From Linnemannia hyalina (lineage: Eukaryota; Mortierellomycota; Mortierellomycetes; Mortierellales; Mortierellaceae): a stretch of DNA of 64,000 nt. The stretch is taken from the NCBI GenBank assembly GCA_019671135.1, contig JAHRHY010000012.1:62001-126000 (forward strand). Direction: 5' to 3'. Shown piece by piece: positions 29,729-41,750 of the stretch. The position numbers and the translations under genes are program-made. The first letter of the stretch is position 1, and every line of letters starts with the position of its first letter. Under the pieces are notes generated by a model, which did not search any database, was not told the origin of the DNA, and was given only the letters and a program-made list of their open reading frames with translations.

Positions 29729-32700
29729 CTAAAATGCAACTCCAAGACCTGTCTTCTTGTCCTTCCGATCCTTGTTCTTGCCGCCTTTTTCCACACCCGA
29801 TGATTGTTGATGCTGTTGCTGATGAAGTGGCGGGAGCTGTTTATCCTTGCCTCCTCCACCAGATCCACCCGCCGCCTCAGCTCCGTTAGCCTGATCCGCA
29901 TGACTGCTCCCCTTCCGAAATGGCCGTCCTGACAACTGAGCCTGGGCCTGTGCCTGCGCCGACGGCAACAGTCCAGCACCTGCTCCCGCAGCATTGGGCA
30001 TGTACCCATACCGTCCCTTGACGATCCACATCATGTATGCATCATATCGAGCTCTCGTTCCCGAATTCGTGCCCCAGTACGGATTCAAGCAGGTCTGGCC
30101 TACAGTGTACAGCGTTAGCTTGGGCAGCTCGACATGAGCGGTATACAGGACCATCTCGGATTCGCTCGGGGCCTTGATGGTCGTCTGCAAAGGCGCAAGC
30201 AAAATAGGAGGTTCGGGCATCAGGTTGTCTCTCCAGTGCTGACCAGTTAAAGGCAAATCTGGCGACAAAGGTGACGTCTTGGATCCAGAGGGTCCGTTTG
30301 ATCCAGATGTCAGCACTCGTATGCGACCTGTGTCATGACCATTATAAGCCCCTGAGCCTGGACCGATTCCTCGCAAGGCTGCATAGTAGAACTCCTCTTC
30401 CTCATTCAAGTCTGTTGTCCCAATCGTAACGGTGGATCCCGAGGAGCCTCCGTACGCTTGCCGTTGAGCCCCAATCCACCCTGGTCTTGCTGTCGATGGA
30501 GAGGTTGATGCTGTTCCGCCTTTGGTTCGTTGCTGGGGTGGTCCTGGAGGGTATTGCATCTGACTGAGTCCGTTGGCCACCGAGCCCGAGAGAGGAGTTG
30601 GCGCAGCTGTGTTGGGCGCAGTTCCAGCAGGCCATTCTTCCCTTTGACTTGCTTGCGCATTGATCCCGTACGAGGCAGCGCCTTTTGTCGGAACAGAGTC
30701 AAACCTGATCGACTTGAATTGTTGGGTGTATCTATTCACGATCGAGAAGGTTCAAGCAAAGCGCCTATGGTTAGCGAATCAGGTTTAAAGAATGATAAAG
30801 TAACTCTGCATTCTATCTGAGAACAATGACCTGTCATGTTACCTTTTGTATTCCTTCGACTCGTGCGAGGTTACATCCGGAATCAAAGACCTTTTGACCA
30901 TCTCTTCGATATGTGACCGACCTTTAGTGGTTCCGCCTTCAATGACCCCCGCTGAATGTCCGTCCTTGCCACCTTCCGCCCCGCCTCCAGACTTGTCATC
31001 CGCAGAATCCGAACTCTTGGTATCTGTTGACCCTGGGACAAAGTTAGGATCGTGAATGGCAAACTGTGGTAAGTTGGTCCAGACATTCTTGGTCAGTTCC
31101 CACTCTTCCTCCTTGGTTCGGGGGATGTGGGTAGGTAGCCGAACCTTGCCATCCTGACCAAGGTGGTGACCAAGCGTTCGCCCGCTGCCTGAAAGCGAGG
31201 CCTTCTCGTCATACTCGCCATGGTTAACTGGGAATGAGGCGATTGATAGGCGATTGCTGCGAGCATGATGGGCAACGCCGTCCTTGTGTCCTGACTTTGA
31301 GTCGCCGTCTTTCTCGTCGTTCTCATCTAGACTAGACAGAAAGCCCTTCTTGCGACCCGTGCTCAGCGGAAGCGTTTTGGACCCATTAGAATAGTTGGAA
31401 GATGCAGCCCGATTCTTGCTGCTATTGTTATTATTGCTCAAGTTCTTGTCATTGGTGCCAGTGCTGTCTCCTCCTCCTGAAAGTCCCAACCAGCTAAGCA
31501 TTGACCGCTTCTCCGACTTTGCCGCTGCCTTGGCACTGTTAAGCAAGAGTAAGAAATACCGTGGTGAGTGTGCTATCTTGTGCTGCATCAAAACTAATAC
31601 AGGCCTTTGCACCAGCAGACTATTGGCACTTACTTCATCTCCGCTTGTGAGAGCAGATGATTCTGCCGTACTTCGAATGGACTTTGCTCAGATATATTCT
31701 TGACGCTACAAGGCAAGTAAGAGATGTCTCAGTACCTAACGTACATGCGCTTGTAATGATTATGGAGGTCACTCAATGGTGCAAACTTACTTGGGTGGTA
31801 TATAGCGGCTGGTTGAGTTCATGTTGTAGGCAAAAAGGCGCTGAAACGAGGTCTGCACTTTCGGCCGATAGTATTCGTCCCAGTACTCCTCCCATCCTCC
31901 TAAAGACGATTCCTCGTTAGCGTCGCCATCGCAGGCGTCGAAGCCATCATGGACAAACTTTTCTCCTCGTGTGAACTGCATGCTGCCTGGACCACTCCGT
32001 GAGGATGTTGCCATTGATGACCTTGATCTGGAGTTTCTGAGGTGGTGCCGAGGATAGTAACGCTGCATAGACGACACGGAGGAAGACGATGACATTGGCA
32101 AAGCGTTAGGCCTGCTCCCTTCCCCATCTCTCAGGAGAACAGGGGGAGCCACGATCCGCTCCGTAATATCCATCATCACACTCTCCGACGATCCTGGGGG
32201 CAAGTTCTCCAAAGTCAGAGTTGTTGAAGATCCCGTACTGGCAGATTGAGGTCCATGATCCGGTGAATGCGCTTGTTGTCTGTGCCCGCGAGTTAGACCT
32301 GCAGGATCAAGTTGCATACCCGCTATAGAATGAACGAACGAATGCTTGGAGGAAGCAGAGCTTGATCTCCGGATTCCATGTTCGTCATCGTTCAAAGACG
32401 ATGCGGACTGTTCAGACAAGACTGACTGCATGCTGTGAACGCGATCATTCTTGCCAAGCGGCCGTGTCCGATGTCCATTGGATATAAACTCGTCTTCATC
32501 TTCTGACCGAAGGTTCTCTATATGGTGAGAGCCGTCCCCAGAGTGCTTGGCGCTGTACTGTTTCAAGTTCGGATCGTACTTGTCCAGCCGGTCATTACTG
32601 TCGTCCCGCTCCAGTCCACCTTCTACTTCACCAGATCCAGAGGTGCGCTGTGGGTCCATATCGTAATCATCGTCATCATTGTCATCCAGTGAGTCGTCCT

Positions 32701-35326
32701 CGTCTCCGTAGATCAGTCTAGAGTCGTCATCGTACCCGGCATCATGAAGACGGAAGTGGTCATAATCCTTCTCCTGTGCCTCCGAAAAGCTCTTCATGGC
32801 CAAGACTTCCTGTGGGAGGAGCGCGTCTGGTGACCACCACTTGGTGTAACTTTTCCTGTGCTTTTTAAGCTCTGGGTCGGTAACGTTGTGTAGGTGATAG
32901 TCTCCTGGAAGTTCCCACAGCGCCGGTCCGGTGCCCTTCTGAACACGGTAGTTGCCCAGAAACAAGTTCATCGCATCTTGTTTCTCCGCATCTAGGAGAG
33001 TTGAAGTTAAAGTTCTGTTAAAGCATTGTCTCCTGGTGGGACGATCCTTATTCTGCGCAGGGCAACGTCGTGTCGTGCAACCTACCTACGAAGCTGTTGC
33101 TGTAGAACCGACGGATACTCTCGATCATGTCTCGACTTTGACTCGTCCACTGGTTGATTTTTCGATAAGTTTCCATGGTGTTGACCAGATGAGACCCTCC
33201 GTATTGAAGCGCAATGGTGTCACCGTGGTCATGGTACATCTCTGTCAGCATGTTGACCAGGTCACAGTCGAACGGGACCACTGGCTCCGCGATAAGACCC
33301 AGCGAATACAACTGGAAGAATTGTTGAAAGGTACGTTGCTTAGTTCACCTGAGTTGTTAAAGAAAGAATAGTTTTTCTTGCCAGCATATTTGCATATAAT
33401 CAATGATGTTTTACCTGGTGCCCAAGGGCACATTTTGCAATGATAAACTGAGCTGCATTGGTACGATCTAGGCAATCTATGCAATTTGTTCGCACTACAC
33501 CGTTTTGCAATCCTGATCCGTAGATGATGTTCTTGTGCTGCTGCCTTGCCGAGTCTTGGTTGTAGCCGCTGTGAAAGAATCCTGTTTTCGCGAATGCTCG
33601 CTCGGCAATAATCTCCAACACTGAAATCACGTTTTCATTGGGACTAGAGATAGAGCGTGCAAGCAATATGGTTAGTCTACACGAATGTCAAGTGCTCAAC
33701 TAACTCGTTCTCATGCAATTATCAACGTGGGGCAACTGAAAAGTACCTCTTGGATGCTCTTGACATATCCCACTTGATGTGCCAGATCTTCTTCTCGTCT
33801 GGTAAGAACTGGTTAAGGTACTCAATGCACTCAGAAAACTCTTTCAATAGCAATGACTCTCTTGGCGTTTTTTCCTTGGCCTTGATCAAGTTCAAAACAA
33901 TGCAAGGAGCTCCATAACGTTTGAACATATCGTCGAAATGCAGAGCCGCGGCAGAAAAGTAAGGGTCCACGACATTGAGTTCAATCGGGGGTTTTGGAGA
34001 CATGTTAGTTCCGTCTTGAACCCAGTAAAGTGGAATTGAGCCGCGATGCTGAACAAACGATGTATGGTTAGGATTGGCGTCGAGGGATCCTGCACCGTAA
34101 AACGAGGTGGTAGACATTTCCGATACGATCTGCTCTGTTTCGACGTCGTTGGCGACATATCCCTAAAAAGGTACCAATCGAACAATAGTGCGTTTTGTCA
34201 GGCTTCGTTTGAAGGAGACAGTTAGCAAAGGATAGGGCAGTTTCTTACCCTGTCGTTGGCTCCTCTCTTCAGGAATCGAGCTCCCGCAAAGAAACGAGAT
34301 CGCCGCGCAATCAAGGTGACATAGACGTTTCGACCCAGAATCGAGAGTTCTATTGATACAGAGTAATGTTAATACATTGCGTCCAGTTTGGCAAATATAT
34401 ATGGAACGCGACTGAAAATGAACGAGGAAATTATTTGGCGGGCACTCACTCGACTGGTCGACAAAGCCATACATAATGGGAAGAGCCCACTGATTCTCGA
34501 TCCCCGTCTGCGCACCAAAAGCGTTTTCAAGGAGATATTGATTCCAGACAAACATGCGGTTTCGGCCCTCGACCTGCGGGTTTCTGGTCATGTTCCATTG
34601 CAGCGTCCTTGTAATGTCGTACGAATACGAAAAGTAAAAGTTCTTTGTCAAGTCCACCATCTGGAACATCTGCAGGTATCGTGCCTCGTCCGAGTTCTTG
34701 TCCAGCTTTGAGGTCGGCGTTGTCGAGGAGTGAATAGAGATTGAGGATGTGGCATCGATATGGAAGATGTAATGGCCTCCAATGAGCGCGACGGGGCTTC
34801 TCTTGGTGATAAGTGTGATGTAGTATCCCTCCGTGAACCTGACAAACCCTACAATGCCATAAAACTTCGTGATCTCCCGCATCCCTCCTGTCGAACGGTT
34901 GCCGGTGGCTATCATCTCGAGGAGGTCGTCAACCTGGGCCTTGGAGTAGACCATTTCATCCTCGGTGATGCTGAGCTCACTCGGCGCTGTGGTGCGGTCG
35001 ATTTTGAGGACTCTGAACCGTGTTCCTGCGGGAGCATTGGTGCCGACAATGTAGAATCTCTTTTATAGGAGCATGCAAGGTGGAAGCACGTAAGGAGAAG
35101 AGGTTGAAGGTCAGAGACCGTGCATGATATGGATACGAGTGTTGTGCCAAAATAAAATCAAGCCCAAGGATTTATTGTCTGTTTTGCTCACAGTTTTGGT
35201 CTCGTAGAGAACGAAACGGTTGAGGACAACATGACCAGGCCTGGCTGGCGGAGGGGGGAACTTGAAGGCGGAGAATTCAGACAGGCCAGGAAGCGAGCCA
35301 GGCGATGTGTCTCCTGGCACGGGCAT
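29729..35326 (-). CDS. FIG4: Polyphosphoinositide 5-phosphatase FIG4 (SAC domain)
   Basis: It converts PI(3,5)P2 to PI3P on vacuolar/endosomal membranes in a complex with Fab1/PIKfyve and Vac14. Ten exons: 35326-35192, 35059-34450, 34349-34249, 34162-33747, 33643-33415, 33311-33086, 32991-31791, 31705-31634, 31535-30843 and 30731-29729. All are phase-compatible and give about 1561 residues. Family motifs are [61 protein letters not shown] and the catalytic CX5R in [24 protein letters not shown] and [10 protein letters not shown] follow. It is much longer than yeast (about 880) because of Ser/Asp-rich, probably disordered insertions after the SAC domain, although the Fig4 tail [14 protein letters not shown] and [16 protein letters not shown] survives. 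The ATG at 35326 is the first in frame after the last upstream stop that fits; an upstream exon cannot be excluded. Confidence 0.92.
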
Positions 35327-35938
35327 AGGTGTAACAAAGGTTGGAGAGGTGCGGTGTTCCTGGAAAAATATAGGGCCAGTTGATGGAGTAAGGGGTATTG
35401 CGGCAGGAGTTTGAGTGTTTAGAGAGGTGAGGATGCGCGCGTGTGATGATGATGAAGTAAGTGGAGCGAGAGAGAAAGAGGCAGAGGAAGTAGATAGGCA
35501 GAGCACTGGGAGAGAGAAGGAGAGAGCGTACCACCATGACCAACCAAAGGGGTCACGCCTTCGAGCAGGCGATTGAAGGTCACAGGTGGGAGATACGGTC
35601 GCAAATGCTACTCCTTTCTCTGTCTTGCCGTTGAGGAAAGAGGAAGGAGAGAAATCAGATCAGAGACTCCTCCCATCTTTCCCCACACGAATAAATCAGC
35701 CTTTGCTCCCATCCACCACACCACCCATCAACAGGGAGAAGAAGAAGAAGAAACAAAAGCGACTGCTGTCAGGAACGGAAGGTACACACACACACGCTCG
35801 CATGGCTCATACCTTCATCCCTAATGGATCATTAACTCTTTATTATTATTACAATAATTATTATTATTGCCTTTTTTGTCCCACAGTCATCAAAGGGATC
35901 CATTATATATTTCAGGAGAGTCCCTTTCTTGCTTGTCG
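35327..35938. other. Divergent promoter region between FIG4 and the PPR gene
   Basis: No gene supported. It contains a short ACACACACAC run at about 35787 and an AT-rich ATT/AAT repeat at 35839-35870, close to the PPR start. Confidence 0.5.
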
Positions 35939-38848
35939 ATGGCAACAACGCTCAGGGCTCGATCATGTTCCTCGAGCAGATGGATGCACCCTAGCCATAC
36001 AGCGTTCCACTCAACACCATCCTCTCGAGCAACGAGTCGACAGAATATTATTATTGCTGACCAGACGGGAACACCATCAGGGAGATTGTGTGCCCCCCCC
36101 GGTCCAAGGCGGCCGCTTTCTGTCGTTGAGCGGATATGTTCCGTGCAAAGATTCCAGTCAAGACGCACTATGACGACGGCACAATCGTCCACAGGATCGA
36201 CCATTGGATCGGGTATGTAGACAGTTTATCAGTTTCACGAACCCGATTGATCAATTGATCCATTGATCCAAAATCAGTGATACGAGACATCAAGTTGACC
36301 GTTCTTGCTTGATCATCATATCTGTTGCGGCTCTTTAGGGATTACTCGGAGGCAGTGCGTCGCCAGTCCAAGCAGGCGCTTTCTCCACTCTGATTCACAC
36401 GCCATTGTCACACCTGCTCATACTCCTTCCGACACCGCCACCACACCTCTACGACTTTCCTCATCAGCAAAGGCATCCCTACGCAATCCATGGACTGCTG
36501 CCGAACGCACCATTCGGAAACGATCTGAAAGAATTGTCACTCTGAAGGAATGGCGAGACCCCGTAACAGCGACCGCCTTCGTACCCATGACTGCATACTC
36601 CCGCACCACTCCTCTCCACCCACGCCTTTTCGAGCTTCAACTACATCAGGATGAAGGTGCCGCTCATTCATCCATCTACAACAGAGCTCTCGATATCTGC
36701 AGGATTGACCGCGCCGATTTCAACAGATATGACTTTTTGTTTATTCTTGAAACGATCCAGGATTACTCCACGAGCCAGCAACAATTTTGGGAGTCCATCT
36801 CCGTCTTGGCGCGTTCATCAATGGCTCGCATGGGCAAAGTCGGCGGCGAAGAGTCACAGCTATGGCAACGAGCGATCGCTAGCGCAGTTCTGGGAGTCTT
36901 CTTGAGGCAGGATCAGACGCGGTTTTTGCGTCAGGTCGAGATTTTGGCCCAGAGTTCCGTGGGTTTATCGGGAATCGAGTCAATGACCCATGCGGAGGAT
37001 GAGTCATTGCAAGATTCACAACCGACAATGTCAGATGCAACGATCCTTGCCTCCACCATGCTGGACAGCCTGCTTCTGATGTTGAACAAGAAGCGCGCCA
37101 TGGACTTGTTCGAGGCCTTGGGAGAGAGCGATGTTGTTTTACCCAGTCGTTACCTTACCAGCTTTATTCGAATCGCGGTCAGCCAACTCGACGGATTTCT
37201 TCTAGAGCGGATCGGGAACATGCTTCTTAGCAACGAGAGGTTCTCTCAGGACTTTCCGCGGGATACAACTGTCGTGTCGGGGTCTCGGGCGAGACCGATA
37301 CATCTCTCCGCCAAGGCCATGGATTCCTTCGTCCATGGGGCGTGTGAGAACGAACTTTTTGATCTCGCAAGGACTGTGTTTGATCAGACTCTGGATGCGG
37401 GGCGAAGATACAGAGTCTCGACCTTCAACAGGATCTTGAACTCTTACTCCGTCAAAGGCTTTGGGTTCGACATCGTGGCAGCAGCAGAGGCTGAGAGCAA
37501 GAAGGCAAAACGTCGGCGCAGTTCATCACGGGGCAGGGTCGACGTGTCTGGAGCCGTATCAAGCCAGGATCATCTTACGGAGTCTGAAGTCAACAATCCG
37601 GCGACTGCAAGGGCGATTGCGGTGGTGGGTCCGAGGGATGTCGCAAAATACGTGGTAGCGATGAGGGATCAAGGAGTGGTTCCGAACATAGTGACTTTGA
37701 ATGTCCTGGTCAAGTTGTATCTCGAGATGGCCCAGTACAAGGTCCCAGAGGCGCCCTATTGGAAAACTGCCTTCAGGACCTACAACCCATCGAAACTTAA
37801 ACCCGATCTGGTGACCAACAACACCCTGCTCGCTTATTACGAGAAGCATAGAGACCTGGCCACTATGAAGAGGATCTACGACAGCATGGCCGGCGTTGCT
37901 ACCACAGTCCAACAGTCCAAGCGAGACCTGAGACTCCAGGCCAAGATGGTTCAGGACGGTGCCGTTGAAGTGCAACTTGAGGGCAAGGACGGTCAAATGC
38001 ATCAGCAGCAGCAACAGCCTCATCTTCAGCACCAACTTCGACGTACTCGATCCAGCCGTGACATCTACACCTACAACACGATGCTTCACGCCCTTTTGCA
38101 ACACGCCGTCGAATCCAAGGATATCGCTTCTATCGGGCAGTGCTTTTATGACATGGAGCAAGACGGCATTACAGCCGATACAGTCACCTTCAACACCAAC
38201 ATCCTCTATCATATTACTGGAGGCAATCTTTCGTCCGCCACCCAGGTCTTTCGCAGCATGGAGCGCACCGCGAAGTCGCTGAGGGAGTCTGCACTTGAGC
38301 AGGATATCGATCCGCTGTCGGACCCTCAGCTAGCCCGGACTCGTTCAAAGCCTGTCAAGTCCGCTTCCACGTATGCTACGCTCTCAAGTCTCTCACAAGA
38401 TACCAACCCTCCCAGGGTTGTCTCTCCAAGTGTTTCAGGGAACGCGTCGTCCCCTCACGCCACCGTAGATCCTGCTCCTGCCCCTGCTCCCGACGTGGTG
38501 ACTCTAACATCTCTTATCAGCGGCTTTGGACAAGCGAATCAGATGAAAAAAGCGACACAGTACTTCAAGGAGATGACGGACCGGTACAGGATTCAGCCCA
38601 ACCTGAAGACCTACTCGACGATCGTGGCAGGACTTCATCGCACCGGAAACCACGAAAAGGCGGAGAAGGTATGGGATATTGTGTTGGAGGAGGACAGCCC
38701 GGCTCATCAAAACTCGTCCCCGACTTGGGATGCATCCGCGGTCGCCGATGACGATGTGGAGCAAGAGCCCTCAACAACTCTGACCATCATGGAGAGGAGG
38801 CAAGTGGAGGCACGGAGGAAGTTGTACAACGACTCTTTAAATGGATAG
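35939..38848 (+). CDS. Mitochondrial pentatricopeptide-repeat (PPR) protein
   Basis: Two exons, 35939-36212 and 36339-38848 (phase 1), giving 927 residues. The N-terminus is rich in Arg/Ser/Thr with almost no acidic residues (MATTLRARSCSSSRW, later TRRQCVASPSRRFLHS), typical of a mitochondrial presequence. PPR-like repeats are visible, such as SAKAMDSFVHGACENELFDLARTVFD, TFNRILNSY, PNIVTLNVLVKLYLEMA, PDLVTNNTLLAYYEKHRDLATMKRIYDSM, DIYTYNTMLHALLQHA, ADTVTFNTNILYHITGGNLSSATQVFRSM and DVVTLTSLISGFGQANQMKKATQYFKEM. Such proteins bind organellar RNA and support its stability or translation; the target here is unknown. A Gln-rich loop and Ser-rich spacers separate repeat blocks. The spliced ATG start is preferred to the open frame upstream of exon 2. 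Confidence 0.8.
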
Positions 38849-38929
38849 ACAAGCATACAAGAACAAAGAGACCGTCCAGTGTCATTTTCTCGCCTTCATT
38901 TCTGTACACGAACAGCACTTTTTTATTAT

Positions 38930-40240
38930 TTACGATTCGGCACTTTCATGTAAAAGAACAAACTCGCGTGTGCTAGCGCCAAATTTGAGTACATCTGAGA
39001 GCTTGAGTTCATAGTAGCGCGTGGGTGGGATCTTGGTGCCATTGACAAAAGTTCCATTTGCAGACTCTAGGTCGATAATGAAAGGCCTTAACAAGCGTAA
39101 GGAAAGAAAGAGAAGAGCTGTTAGAAAAAAAGCATTATTGTTTACGGTAAACAAACGAGTAAATGCTCCTGAAAAAGAGACCGGCGTCCTTACTTTGTGG
39201 TTCGCTTGGTCTGTCCCAAGGCATCCGTTTCAACTATCTGCCGGAACTGCAGGACAGCGTGCTGCTTAGAACAGGACGGGTGCTCGATAGGAACATCCAC
39301 AACATTTCGATCCCGCCCAAACAAGAATGCGCTTTGGCGGTGAATATGGAGCAAATCTAGATGATAGCAGACATGTGTTAAAACTCACCCCAAGTATTGA
39401 CGAGGTGCGATACTTCCCGGAACATTACAAACGGCCACCTATTCTCCTACCGATCTCCTTGTCGCCTTTGAAGACGTAGAGTCTCCACTTCTGAGCTGGT
39501 TTCCGTGCCTCTGGAGGTTCGTTGTACTTGAGAACGGTTCCATTCGCTGTCGTGTTTGTCTCAGCCGCTAGTGACCCAGAGAGTCCAAAGTTGGGCTTCT
39601 CCTTGTCCTCCTCAGCAATGACAGGTTTCTTTTTCCGCTCTTCCTCGTCTGCTGCTGCCATCTTGGAACCCCAGACGTCTGGCTTTCCTGATCCACCGCC
39701 TGGTGGTCCGCTTCGAAAGGTCGACTCGTGGCGAGGACCGCCTCCACGACGGCCGCCACCGCCACCTCTACCACCTCTCCCGCCGAATCCGCCACGATCA
39801 TTGTCTCCTACTCGCCTTGCATCGCCGTTGTCGCCTCCACCTCCTACTCCCCCTCCCTTGACTGCGTTTCCTCCTTGTGGTCGATCAAATCTTCCGCGAG
39901 GCGATCGTGAGCGTGAACGGGAGCGAGAATGGGGTCTGCGTGAATAGGATCCTCCTGATGGAGGAGATATGGATCTGGATCTTGCCCCTTTAGATGACCG
40001 ACCCCTCGGCGACCTTGAGCGAGAGTGCCTCCTCCTGTTACTGCTGCTGCCCCTGTTGTCGTCCGAATAATCTCTTCGTCTGCTGTATGGTGATCGAGAA
40101 CGAGAGCGTGAGCGAGATTCCGATGTCCTCCTGGCTCCTTCCTTGTCCGCCCTTCCCTGTGCTGATGATGCCGATGCTGCTGACATGGGAATCCTTCGTC
40201 GACGATGTGTGGAGATGTGAATGGAAAGGTGGTTGGACAT
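38930..40240 (-). CDS. SNIP1/Pml1-like RS-rich FHA-domain protein
   Basis: SNIP1 and yeast Pml1 are nuclear proteins tied to the spliceosome and pre-mRNA retention (RES complex in yeast). Three exons, 40240-39451, 39356-39194 and 39086-38930, giving 369 residues. The N-terminal 180 residues are RS-dipeptide and Gly/Arg-rich. A linker with KPDVWG and LKYNEPPEARKPAQKWRLYVFKGDKE follows, and then the FHA domain. FHA landmarks are the Gly-Arg of LFGRDRNVVD, HPSCSKQHAVLQF (the SxxH motif) and DLESANGTFVNGTKI. Splice junctions fall inside FHA strands and rejoin exactly. An internal Met at residue 19 is an alternative start. Confidence 0.9.
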
Positions 40241-40289
40241 CTAATATCAACATGAGCAGCCCTAGCAAGGGGCGCCTGGTGCGTAGCGT

Positions 40290-41250
40290 GACTGTTAAGG
40301 TTGGGGTTGTGGAGGAAAAAGTCTATGGTCACGGTTGGCGGTTTATGATGATATGGCCTGCACTGTTGGTGTGGTATTGACAGAAAAACTTGGAGGTGAA
40401 GCACTCGTCAGCTGACACGGTCACGAGCCCCCAAGGCAACCAACTATGCAAGGCAAGAGAAGAAGCAATCATTAGGTTCGATATAAAAAAAAGGAACATT
40501 TTCATGCTTACCTTGGTCTTCAGCTTCTTGAAGAACTGCAAATGTCGGATGGGCCGACCGGGCTTCGATGTGAAGTTGCCGTCTCCAGCGACAAACAAGG
40601 GCGTGCTCTGTTGTTTCCTTCTCTTCACTTGCCCTTGATTCTACACGACCGGATGATTGCACCGATGGCCTTGTTTAGTGTAGTGCTCTGAGCCAACTTC
40701 AGGTTTTCTGTTCTTGACCTTGAACATGATGGAACCATAGAAGGCTCCAAGCAGCCTGTATACCACAAGTTCAGACAGGCAGTTTCGGCGCATGGAATTT
40801 CGCAGGCTCAATCATTTAACCGACTCGTCTTCGGTATCTGAAAACTGAGGAAACTCGGCGAGGAGAATGGAGTCCTCCAAACGGTCGATCCCTCTTTTGC
40901 GCTTGGCGGCGTTCAGACCTCGACGGTGGTGCCGTTCTGGTTCCTTCTGCGATGCACTGGAAATCGCCAAGTTCCTGACTCTGTTGGACGAGCGAGAGTC
41001 AAGAATGGCTGCCGTGTGGTGTAAGCTAGTCTTGGATCTATGGCCACAATCCAGTATACCCCAGGAGAGAGATGACCACGAAGCACCTCGTCTCTTGAAG
41101 GATACTAGGTCTTGATATCGCCAAGGAAATTATTGGTCGTCTTGGGGGGGGGGTAGATTCCAGCAAGGTGTTTCTTTTGGGCGACGTGGAAGGCGTGGAA
41201 CTTGGCGTTAATACCGTCGAGTCGATGAGTGGTATTCTCTATAGTCCGGC
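40290..41250 (-). pseudogene. Frameshifted remnant resembling a Fanzor/TnpB RuvC nuclease (tentative)
   Basis: Minus-strand pieces in order, scattered over several frames. GVYWIVAIDPRLAYTT (about 41060-41020) looks like the RuvC-I Asp segment. It runs by frameshift into HTAAILDSRSSNRVRNLAISSASQKEPERHHRR, similar to the stretch after RuvC-I in fungal Fanzor proteins. KLAQSTTLNKAIGAIIRSCRIKGK follows, then TPLFVAGDGNF...GRPIRHLQFFKKLKTK (about 40605-40510, RuvC-II-like). A well-formed intron with GTAAGC and TTGCATAG ends comes next, then VTVSADECFTSKFFC (about 40420-40375), which resembles the DExxTSxxC start of the RuvC-III/zinc segment. The distal zinc half is missing. At least three frameshifts or stops rule out function. 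The family call rests on motif recall and spacing, so another RuvC-like transposase is possible. Confidence 0.5.
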
Positions 41251-41750
41251 TTGGCGCGAGAAAAAACACTTCCACGTGGATTAAAGGGAGGTGGTGTGTT
41301 AGGAGTACCCTTGCGGGTTATGTTTTTCTTGCTGGGGTAACTTATTCTATTTGAATGATACTGCGGCATCAAATGAAAGAGTCATGCGAGAGGACGATGA
41401 AAAGGGTCGGCATACATACCCAGGTGCAAGTGCAAGTGCAGAGATATTGTGTCCATTAGAGTCTAGACTTCATGGCATAGGGTCCATCTCCATTTCTCAA
41501 ACAACAACGAAACGTGCTCTTGGGTACAAATTGTGATTCGACCGGAGAGATGGGCGACATTCGGAAAACCTTGTTTGCGATAGAGAGTCTGTCAGTAACA
41601 TTGTTGTTGTCCTGGACAACGGACACACAACGGACACAGGCAGGTAGACCCACTTTTCTTTTTCTCTTCCATCCTTCCTTTTATTGTCCTCTACTTCTCC
41701 CGTCCGTTTTTTTTTGGAGTGCAACACATCCCATTCTCAGCTCTCTCATC
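41251..41750. other. Intergenic, 5' flank of CHR transporter
   Basis: No gene recognised; it may include the eroded N-terminal part of the neighbouring nuclease remnant. Confidence 0.4.
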
